Under the pieces are notes generated by a model. That model was not told where the DNA came from, searched no databases, and saw only the letters and a program-made list of their open reading frames with translations. Below are positions 57,921 through 64,000 of a stretch of DNA of 64,000 bases, in pieces (within the stretch, counting starts at the first letter, position 1; every line of letters begins with the position of its first letter). The stretch is from Paraburkholderia graminis C4D1M (GTDB lineage Bacteria; Pseudomonadota; Gammaproteobacteria; Burkholderiales; Burkholderiaceae), in assembly GCF_000172415.1 (NCBI RefSeq), contig NZ_ABLD01000001.1:496001-560000 (forward strand), given 5' to 3'. Made by a program: the position numbers and the translations under genes.

Positions 57921-59513
57921 TCAGCTTCTGTCGCACGAGTCGCGCCCGACAATCCGCAATGCCTGCGCGCATGTGAGCGGGCCGCGGCGCATCGCGTCGA
58001 TCAGATGCGCGGTCTGCGTGTCGCGTTCGCAGGCAAGCACGGCGGCCACGTTGTCGTCCTTCACATAAAGCGCGGCAAAATCCTGACGATCCAGCTCGCC
58101 GTCGACGACAAGCTCGTCCCACTCGCTTGCATGGCCGAGGTATTCGAAGTTCTTGCCGAAGTGATAGGTCCAGAAAAACGGCACGCCGCTGTAACGGTTG
58201 CGCGCTCCGCACATGTTTTGAGCCGCGATGCGCGCATGTTGCTGCGCGACGCGCCAATGTTCTATCCGCAACGGCTCTTCGTTTTCGCGCAGCGGAAACA
58301 CGGCGATGTCGCCTGCGGCGTAGAGACCCGGCGCGGCCTGCATGCCCGCGTTCACGATCACGCCGCCATCTTTCTGCAACGGCAAGCCGTCGATAAAGCC
58401 GGTCGCAGGCGTAACGCCGGTGCCCAACAGCACGAGGTCCGCGGCGATATGTTCGCCGCTTTCGAGCATCACTTCATGCACATTGCCTTCTTCGCCCTCC
58501 AGCGAAGCAACCTTCGCTTGCAGATGAAACTTGACGCCATTGCGTTCATGCAACTCGCGAAACATCGCACCGATGCGCTCGCCGAACTGCTTCGCAAAGG
58601 GCACCTTATCCGGCGAAATAACCGTGACCTGCACGCCGCGTTTGCGCAGCGCGGCTGCGGTTTCGAGCCCGATGAAACTGCTGCCGAGAATCGCGACTTG
58701 CAGGGAGCCGGCGTTTTCTGAGGGGCCGCGGGCATCCGCGTCGCCGAGCGCCTCGACAATCGCGGTGGCGTCGTCGAGATGACGCAGCACATGCACGCCG
58801 CCGAGTTCGCAGCCCGGAATTCGCGGCACTTTCGGCGTGCTGCCGCTGGCGAGCAAGGCCGTGTCGTACGTCAGTTCGCCGCCGCTTTCCAGATGAATCG
58901 TGCGATTGCGCACGTCGAGCCGCGCGACCTTCGCGACGAAGCGCTCGACGCGGTGCTGCTCGTACCAGTCGGGCGCGAGCAGCGGCGGCACGTCGGCGGG
59001 AGGCATTTCGGCGGACGGGACAAACTTGCTAAGCGATGTGCGGTCGTAGGGCGCGTGCGGTTCATCGCCGATCAGCGTGAGGCGCCCCGTAAAGCCATAT
59101 TCGCGCAGCGCCGCGCAGGCGGCCGCGCCGGCCGCGCCCGCGCCGATCACCGCGAAGTGCGGCTCTTGCGTCGCGGCGGGTTCGGTTTCGTCCGGCAGCT
59201 TGTCGGGCGTGACCATGACGTCGTCGCCGTCGACGATCACCGCGTAACGTTTGAGCGGCACCAGCGGCGGCGGCTCCAGCACCTTGCCGGTGGCCGCATC
59301 GAAAGTGCCTTTGTGCCACGGACAAATGATCCTGCCGCGGCATAGCGCGCCTTCTTCGAGCGGTCCGCCTGCGTGCGGACAGTCGGCGGAATACGCGCGC
59401 ACCACGTCGCCGTCGCGGATCAGCATGATCTTTTCACCGTCCACGACAACGCGTTGGCCCCGGTCTTCGCGCAGTTGCGAAAGCTGGCCAACGTGTCGGG
59501 CGGTGGTGGGCAT
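57921..59513 (-). CDS. Rieske [2Fe-2S] / FAD-NAD(P) oxidoreductase (AIF-L-like)
   Basis: A 530-residue fusion. The N-terminal Rieske domain ligates the cluster with Cys45/His47 (CPHAGG) and Cys64/His67 (CPWHKG). The FAD/NAD-binding reductase starts near residue 155 with AVIGAGAAGAAA, has a second nucleotide site LQVAILGSSFIGLETA and the FAD-contacting LYAAGDIAVFP. It ends in a reductase C-terminal domain. The arrangement matches apoptosis-inducing-factor-like and ferredoxin reductase families. It probably passes electrons from NAD(P)H to an oxygenase or other acceptor, but no partner gene is adjacent. ATG 59513 fits the Rieske start. It is divergent from the hybrid kinase. Confidence 0.88.
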   Translation of the reverse strand: MPTTARHVGQLSQLREDRGQRVVVDGEKIMLIRDGDVVRAYSADCPHAGGPLEEGALCRGRIICPWHKGTFDAATGKVLEPPPLVPLKRYAVIVDGDDVMVTPDKLPDETEPAATQEPHFAVIGAGAAGAAACAALREYGFTGRLTLIGDEPHAPYDRTSLSKFVPSAEMPPADVPPLLAPDWYEQHRVERFVAKVARLDVRNRTIHLESGGELTYDTALLASGSTPKVPRIPGCELGGVHVLRHLDDATAIVEALGDADARGPSENAGSLQVAILGSSFIGLETAAALRKRGVQVTVISPDKVPFAKQFGERIGAMFRELHERNGVKFHLQAKVASLEGEEGNVHEVMLESGEHIAADLVLLGTGVTPATGFIDGLPLQKDGGVIVNAGMQAAPGLYAAGDIAVFPLRENEEPLRIEHWRVAQQHARIAAQNMCGARNRYSGVPFFWTYHFGKNFEYLGHASEWDELVVDGELDRQDFAALYVKDDNVAAVLACERDTQTAHLIDAMRRGPLTCAQALRIVGRDSCDRS

Positions 59514-59831
59514 GCTGGTTTCCGTGAACGTAATCAGCAGGATTCGGCGCGGCAGGATGCCGCAGCGATTCGGCGACTCGGGAGAATGCGAAACTCGTTG
59601 CGTGAGCAGCAATTCATGTGCCCAACACGCCCTGATAACTCAGTTAAGCAGAAACGTTCGCGTTTCTTCGCGCGTCGCTATGTACATGGCCGAAAGTGGG
59701 GTAGATTCCTCACTAAGGAATTAGCGCACGAACGCCGCGGCACGATACGTGCGTCCGATTGCCTAACTTGTATGACCTTTGATGGAGCGTGGGCCGTGCA
59801 GCGTGCGGAGCGAGTCGCAGTTGATTTTCCG
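59514..59831. other. Divergent region between the Rieske reductase and hybrid kinase genes
   Basis: About 318 bp with no separate gene. It holds a 6-bp hairpin with TTCG loop (59651-59666) and the inverted pair ATTCCT/AGGAAT (59705-59721), which could be an operator. Kinase starts at ATG 59772 or GTG 59796 would shorten the gap. Confidence 0.4.
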
Positions 59832-61949
59832 ATGCCGTCGCGCAACTTTGCGGCGACGCGGCGGATGCTCCTTATTGTTCTTGCCGTTTCCATTCTGTTC
59901 CCGCTTGCCTGCCTCGCCGGTTATGGCTACTTCGATTACCAGCGCCGCATCGCCGATTCAAACGATGTGATCGACCGGCTCGTGCGCGTCGCCGAAGAAC
60001 AGGCGGTCAAGGTGCTCGACCTCAATCAGCAGATGGCGTCGCGCATCGTCGAGTTGATCGGCACCGAAGACGACGCGCAGATTCGCGCGCGCGAGGCGGA
60101 ATTGAACCGGCAGTTGCGCGAGATCGGCGGAGACTTCCCGCAAGTGGCGTCCATCTATCTGATCGGCGCGAACGGCGATCTGCTCGTGTCGACCCGTGCT
60201 TATCCCGCGCCAACCGTGTCTGTCAGTCAGCGCGAAGACTTTATCGCCGCGCGCGCGATGCGCCCGCATCCGTACTTCTCGCTGCCGATGCTCGGCACGC
60301 TGTCGCAGACGAACGTGTTCAACACCTCGATTGGGCGTATCGGGGCGGACAGCAAATTTCTCGGCGTCGTTTCTGTCGCATTGCGCAGCGAGTATTTCTC
60401 GCGCTTTTATCGCGAGTTGACGAACGGCGATCCGTCGCTTGCGCTCTCGCTGTATCGGCAGGACGGCAGTCTGCTGGTGCGCTATCCGCCGTGGCCAGGC
60501 GGCGTGCAGCCGCCCGCGGCGAACGCGTTTGGCGCCGCCTTGCGCGACAAACAGTTGTCGGGCCATGTGCGCGTCAAATCGCCGGTCGATGGCGTGGAGC
60601 GGCTCGTTGCGTTTCGGCGCGTCGGCGATTATCCGCTCTACGTGTCGAGTGCTTATGCAACGGGCTCGATCGTCGATGCATGGCGCCGGCACTTCATCGT
60701 GATCGCCGCGCTGACCGCGGTGCCGTGCATCGCGATCTGGATGCTGGTGCTGTACTCGCTGCGTCAGCTCGACGGCGAGCGCGTCGCGTGGGAACGCTGG
60801 CAGGGCGAGGTCGCGATGCGGCTGTCGGCGGAAGCATCGAGCCGGCAATTGCAGCGCATGGGCGCGCTCGGCAATCTGGTTGCCAACGTGGCGCACGACT
60901 TCAACAATCTGTTGATGGTCGTGTCCGCCAATATCGAACTGGCGCGGCTAAAGCGCTACAACAACCTTGAGAAGGAGATGACCGCCGTGCAGCGTGCGAC
61001 CGCAACGGCTGAATCGCTGACACGCCGGCTTTTGAGTGTCGCGAAGAAGCAGCCGCTCAAGCAGGAGCCGATCGACCTCAGGAAATGGATGCCGGGCGCG
61101 GCGCCGCTCATCGAAGCGGCGCTCGGCGACAAAATCGAACTGGCGCTCAGCATCGTCGACGATGTGTGGCCCGTGCTCGCCGATCCGACCGACCTGGAAC
61201 TCGCGATCATGAACCTCGCGGTCAACGCGCGCGATGCCATGCCGCGCGGCGGACGCTTCGTGATTCGTTGCCAGAACAACCGGCTGGTCGGCAGCGATAC
61301 CTTGCTGCCCGACGGCGAGTATGTGCTGATCGCGTGTTCGGACGACGGCGAGGGCATGCCCGAATCGGTCGCGCGGCGCGCCTTCGAGCCGCTTTTCACG
61401 ACCAAGCTGAGCGGCTCGGGCGCGGGCCTCGGTCTCGCGCAGGTGCTGTCGATGTGCGAACAGGCGGGCGGCACCGCGAAGATCGACAGCGTGCCTGGCA
61501 GCGGCACGACGGTGCGGCTGTATCTGCCGCGCTATCGCGAGCGCCGCGCGACGCACGCGGCGAGTCAGACCGTGGTCGAACAGCCCGCGCTGCGGCATGC
61601 CGGCATGGTGCTGCTGGTGGAAGACAACGAGGATGTCGCCGCGGGCGTCGCAGCGGTGCTCGAGACGTTCGGCTGCGAGGTGCGGCACGAGCCGACCGCC
61701 GACCAGGCGTTCGACGTGCTCAACGGCGGCGAGCGTTTCGAACTCGTGCTGTCGGACATTCAGATGCCGGGCAAGCTGAACGGCATCGACCTCGCGGAAC
61801 GAGTGCGCAGCACCTGGCCTTCGCAGAAAATCGCGTTGATGACGGGCTATGCCGACGAGCTCGAACGCGCGCGCCGCATCGGCGTCGCCATTCTCGCGAA
61901 GCCATTCGATATCGAGGAACTGCACGCGCTCGTCGCTTGCGAATCGTAA
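59832..61949 (+). CDS. Hybrid sensor histidine kinase with receiver domain
   Basis: A membrane sensor kinase of 705 residues from ATG 59832. Helix 1 is at about 12-34, followed by a Cache-like periplasmic sensor of about 250 residues and helix 2 near 292-312. The kinase core has the phosphorylated His355 in VAHDFNNLL, NLAVNARDAMP, DDGEGMPE and GSGAGLGLA. The C-terminal receiver has Asp642 in LSDIQMPG and Lys in LAKPF. Alternative starts are ATG 59772 or GTG 59796 (with GGAG), adding 12-20 residues. No DNA-binding partner is adjacent. The ligand is unknown. Confidence 0.88.
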   Translation: MPSRNFAATRRMLLIVLAVSILFPLACLAGYGYFDYQRRIADSNDVIDRLVRVAEEQAVKVLDLNQQMASRIVELIGTEDDAQIRAREAELNRQLREIGGDFPQVASIYLIGANGDLLVSTRAYPAPTVSVSQREDFIAARAMRPHPYFSLPMLGTLSQTNVFNTSIGRIGADSKFLGVVSVALRSEYFSRFYRELTNGDPSLALSLYRQDGSLLVRYPPWPGGVQPPAANAFGAALRDKQLSGHVRVKSPVDGVERLVAFRRVGDYPLYVSSAYATGSIVDAWRRHFIVIAALTAVPCIAIWMLVLYSLRQLDGERVAWERWQGEVAMRLSAEASSRQLQRMGALGNLVANVAHDFNNLLMVVSANIELARLKRYNNLEKEMTAVQRATATAESLTRRLLSVAKKQPLKQEPIDLRKWMPGAAPLIEAALGDKIELALSIVDDVWPVLADPTDLELAIMNLAVNARDAMPRGGRFVIRCQNNRLVGSDTLLPDGEYVLIACSDDGEGMPESVARRAFEPLFTTKLSGSGAGLGLAQVLSMCEQAGGTAKIDSVPGSGTTVRLYLPRYRERRATHAASQTVVEQPALRHAGMVLLVEDNEDVAAGVAAVLETFGCEVRHEPTADQAFDVLNGGERFELVLSDIQMPGKLNGIDLAERVRSTWPSQKIALMTGYADELERARRIGVAILAKPFDIEELHALVACES

Positions 61950-62065
61950 GCCACGCCGTTTGTGCGGCACACCCCTTGCTGAACTCCTGACGAGGCATGC
62001 GCAGGCGGCGCGTCCGCTTGCGCAATCCGCTTCTATTCCGCATTCATCCCGACAGGAGAACAGTT

Positions 62066-62368
62066 ATGAAGATCAAGAAGGCATTGCTCGTTTCCACACT
62101 GCTCGCAGCGTCGTCGCTGGCCATGGCGCAAGGCACAGGCGGTGCGGGTGGTGGCGGCGCCGGCGGAGGTGGCGGCGCGGGCCCGGCCGGCAACGACCCG
62201 AGCACGAGCGCCGGCGCGAATACGTCGACGCGCGAAGGCGGCGACACGGGATCGGGCACGATGTCGCATTCGAAGACGAAGAAGCATTCGTCGAAGACGA
62301 CCAAGCCCGCGACCGACACCACAAATATGCCGGGCGCGAACGCGAGCAGCGACACGAAGGGTAAGTAA
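62066..62368 (+). CDS. Exported Gly/Ser/Thr-rich small protein
   Basis: A 100-residue protein with a clear signal peptide (MKIKKALLVSTLLAASSLAMA, given here as MKIKKALLVSTL and AASSLAMA). It continues with a glycine block (TGGAGGGGAGGGGGAG) and a polar Ser/Thr/Lys tail containing SKTKKHSSKTTK. There are no cysteines or recognisable domains. Similar low-complexity exported proteins are common in Burkholderia and are of unknown role. The ATG at 62066 follows AGGAG. A hairpin terminator follows. Confidence 0.75.
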   Translation: MKIKKALLVSTLLAASSLAMAQGTGGAGGGGAGGGGGAGPAGNDPSTSAGANTSTREGGDTGSGTMSHSKTKKHSSKTTKPATDTTNMPGANASSDTKGK

Positions 62369-62419
62369 TGTGTGCGTCGTGTGCGTAGAGTTCACGCACG
62401 CACGCTTGCGTAAGTTTCG

Positions 62420-62455
62420 TGAGTGACGCGCCCGTGTGCGCGTCACTCATTTACA
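62420..62455 (+). terminator. Hairpin between convergent genes
   Basis: A perfect 12-bp stem (62420-62431 with 62438-62449) with a 6-base loop is followed by TTTACA. The stem is strong but the T-tract weak. It probably ends transcription of the Gly-rich gene and may also act on the aldolase gene. Confidence 0.7.
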
Positions 62456-62500
62456 CCGCGCTGTTGTTTTTACTTTCGCGTTTGTTCTGGCTAACGCAGC

Positions 62501-63520
62501 CTAGCTTTTCTCTTGCGCTGCGTCGTATTTCCCGAGCGCCGCGGCGCTGTTCAAACGCGCGCGTTTGAGCAACGCCTGCTGCGCTTCCTCGACGTTGCCC
62601 GCCGCGCCTTTCCATGCCTGCAACGGCGGTTCCTGCAACGCGCGCCCATACGAGAAGCTCAGATTCCACGGCAGCGGCCCGAGGCGATTCATTGCGTCGA
62701 GATTGGCGGTGGCTTCCTCGGGCGATTGTCCGCCGGACAGAAACACGATGCCGGGCACGGCCGAAGGCACCGTGCGTTTCAGAATCCGCACGGTATAAGC
62801 GGCGATGTCCGCGGTGGACGATTGCCGCGCGTTCTCCGAACCGGCGAGCACCATGCTCGGTTTAAGCAGAATATGTTCGAGCACCACGCGATGCCGATGC
62901 AGCGCATCAAACACCTCGTGCAGCACCGCTTCGGTGACTTCGGCGCTGCGCTCGATGCTGTGATCGCCGTCCATCAGCACTTCGGGTTCGACGATCGGCA
63001 CGATGCCCGCTTCCTGCGAGATCGCCGCATAGCGCGCGAGCGAATCCGCGTTGGCTTCGATCGCGAGACGGCTCGGCAGACTGGCCGTGATGTTGTAGAC
63101 CGCGCGCCACTTCGCGAAGCGCGCGCCTTGTTGCTTGTAATCGACGAAGCGGCGTGCGAGGCCGTCGAGGCCTTCGGTGATTTCATCGCCCGGAGCATGG
63201 GCGAGCGCAATCTTGCCGAGATCGACCTTGATGCCGGGCACGATGCCGTTTCGGGCGGCGAGTTGTGGAAACGGCATGCCGTCGTCGGCCTTTTGACCGA
63301 GTGTTTCCTGATACAGAATGACGCCGCTCACGAATTCGCCGAGACCGGGCGTGGTGAGCAGCAGGTTGCGATACGCGCGGCGGTTTTCCTCGGTGGAGTC
63401 GATGCCGATCGTCTTGAAGCGTTTTGCGATGGTGGGACCGCTTTCGTCGGCGGCGAGCAGACCCTTGCCGGGCTGAACCATGGCGTCGACGGTGGCTTGC
63501 AGTTCGCTGCGGGTATCCAT
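62501..63520 (-). CDS. fbaB: Class I fructose-bisphosphate aldolase
   Basis: Splits fructose 1,6-bisphosphate by a Schiff-base mechanism. The 339-residue protein has the family N terminus GKGLLAADESGPTIAKRF, FAKWRAVYNI, IVPIVEPEVLMDGDH and the Schiff-base Lys region LEHILLKPSMVL. It continues with FLSGGQSPEEAT and NLSFSYGRALQ. No zinc site of class II enzymes is present. The start at 63520 is preceded by GGGAG. The gene lies 76 bp downstream of yjbQ on the same strand. Confidence 0.93.
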   Translation of the reverse strand: MDTRSELQATVDAMVQPGKGLLAADESGPTIAKRFKTIGIDSTEENRRAYRNLLLTTPGLGEFVSGVILYQETLGQKADDGMPFPQLAARNGIVPGIKVDLGKIALAHAPGDEITEGLDGLARRFVDYKQQGARFAKWRAVYNITASLPSRLAIEANADSLARYAAISQEAGIVPIVEPEVLMDGDHSIERSAEVTEAVLHEVFDALHRHRVVLEHILLKPSMVLAGSENARQSSTADIAAYTVRILKRTVPSAVPGIVFLSGGQSPEEATANLDAMNRLGPLPWNLSFSYGRALQEPPLQAWKGAAGNVEEAQQALLKRARLNSAAALGKYDAAQEKS

Positions 63521-63596
63521 GAGATGTGCTCCCTTTGTTCGGGTTGCGGAAGAAAACCTGCCGTCGCGGCGCGTGCGGCTGCGCCCGGGTTATGAC

Positions 63597-64000
63597 TTAT
63601 TCGCCGATCAGATGCAACACGATGTCGCGATGCTGCGCATGACGCCGATGCTCGAATAGATACAGGCCCTGCCAGGTGCCGAGCACCATCTGGCCATGTT
63701 CGACGGGCACGCTCAATTGCACTTGCGTCAACGCGGTGCGCAGATGCGCGGGCATGTCGTCGGGACCTTCGGCGTCGTGCTCATAGCGTTGCTCGTCTTC
63801 GGGCGCGAGGTTCGCGAAGTACCGCTCCAGGTCGCGCTGCACCGACGGGTCCGCGTTTTCCTGAATCAGCAGCGATGCCGACGTGTGACGGCAAAAGAGC
63901 GTCAGCAGTCCCGTGTCGATGTGCTGCGCCGCGACGAAGCGGCGCGCTTCGTCGGTGAATTCGGCAAGTCCGCGAGTGCGCGCCTTGACGCTTAGATGGT
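63597..64000 (-). CDS. yjbQ: YjbQ/UPF0047 family protein, partial
   Basis: The frame continues to the window edge, so the N terminus is missing; 133 codons plus the stop are visible. Reading begins HLSVKARTRGLAEFTDEARR, with GLLTLFCRHTSASLLIQENA, HLRTAL and the family signature GTWQGLYLFEHR near the C terminus. YjbQ proteins show thiamine-phosphate synthase activity and can rescue thiE mutants; their true role is unclear. Only the first few residues are cut off. fbaB follows downstream. Confidence 0.9.
   Translation of the reverse strand, partial: HLSVKARTRGLAEFTDEARRFVAAQHIDTGLLTLFCRHTSASLLIQENADPSVQRDLERYFANLAPEDEQRYEHDAEGPDDMPAHLRTALTQVQLSVPVEHGQMVLGTWQGLYLFEHRRHAQHRDIVLHLIGE

Noticed and set aside
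62142..62210. Gly-coding repeats of the exported protein as a CRISPR or minisatellite
   Set aside because: They are explained by glycine codons in a coding sequence; no spacers or regular unit.

Overview
The window is a gene-dense, GC-rich chromosomal segment that looks like Burkholderiaceae, most probably the Paraburkholderia/Caballeronia group. This is inferred from the codon bias (long antisense shadow frames), a Burkholderiales-type porin, a DUF3311 plus MctP-like symporter pair, a mixed aerobic/anaerobic cobalamin cluster, and small proteins typical of that family. No rRNA, tRNA, CRISPR array, insertion sequence or prophage was recognised. Both window edges lie in ordinary chromosome, and the right edge cuts a yjbQ gene.

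Layout. 246-4009: an SbcCD-like exonuclease/ATPase pair. 4041-12792: a divergent cobalamin (corrin ring) cluster. The leftward arm is cobG-cobH-cobI-cbiG/cobJ behind a cobalamin riboswitch; the rightward arm is cobL-cbiD-cobK-cobM. cobI carries an apparent one-base deletion. 12861-16350: an MFS exporter, a DUF1488 protein, a beta-carbonic anhydrase and an AlkB-like dioxygenase with a near-consensus LexA box. 16486-22609: trehalase, lrgAB, an epoxide hydrolase-like protein, an ArsR/SRPBCC pair and a glutathione transferase. 23219-26916: an M1 aminopeptidase lipoprotein, then a Tat-exported phosphoesterase and a cupredoxin. 27518-29501: an unknown membrane protein overlapping a diguanylate cyclase.

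29534-40102: glycogen synthase, an MctP-like symporter with DUF3311, a MarC protein, a porin, a run of very small uncharacterised genes (35457-37074), a cupin and transketolase. 40170-47044: a lipoprotein-like unknown, ZapE, a YihY membrane protein, a ligase-associated exonuclease with an ATP-dependent DNA ligase, and a stand-alone receiver protein. 47300-52661: a short-chain dehydrogenase, a PaoABC-type molybdenum aldehyde oxidoreductase and a PRC-barrel protein. 52866-57773: glycogen debranching enzyme, DUF2934, an AI-2E family transporter with an extra C-terminal domain, and a small acidic protein. 57921-64000: a Rieske/FAD reductase, a hybrid histidine kinase, a Gly-rich secreted protein, class I aldolase and a partial yjbQ.

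Themes. Several blocks concern stress and DNA repair: the SbcCD-like pair, the LexA-box AlkB-like gene, and the exonuclease-ligase pair. Others concern storage carbon and sugar metabolism (trehalase, glgA, glgX, tkt, fbaB) and redox or aldehyde detoxification. No obvious new defence system or mobile island was found. The best leads are the frameshifted cobI, the SOS-type promoter at the AlkB-like gene, a probable leaderless ArsR transcript whose operator-like palindrome covers its own start codon, the helicase-less ligase cluster, and the group of tiny genes near 36 kb.
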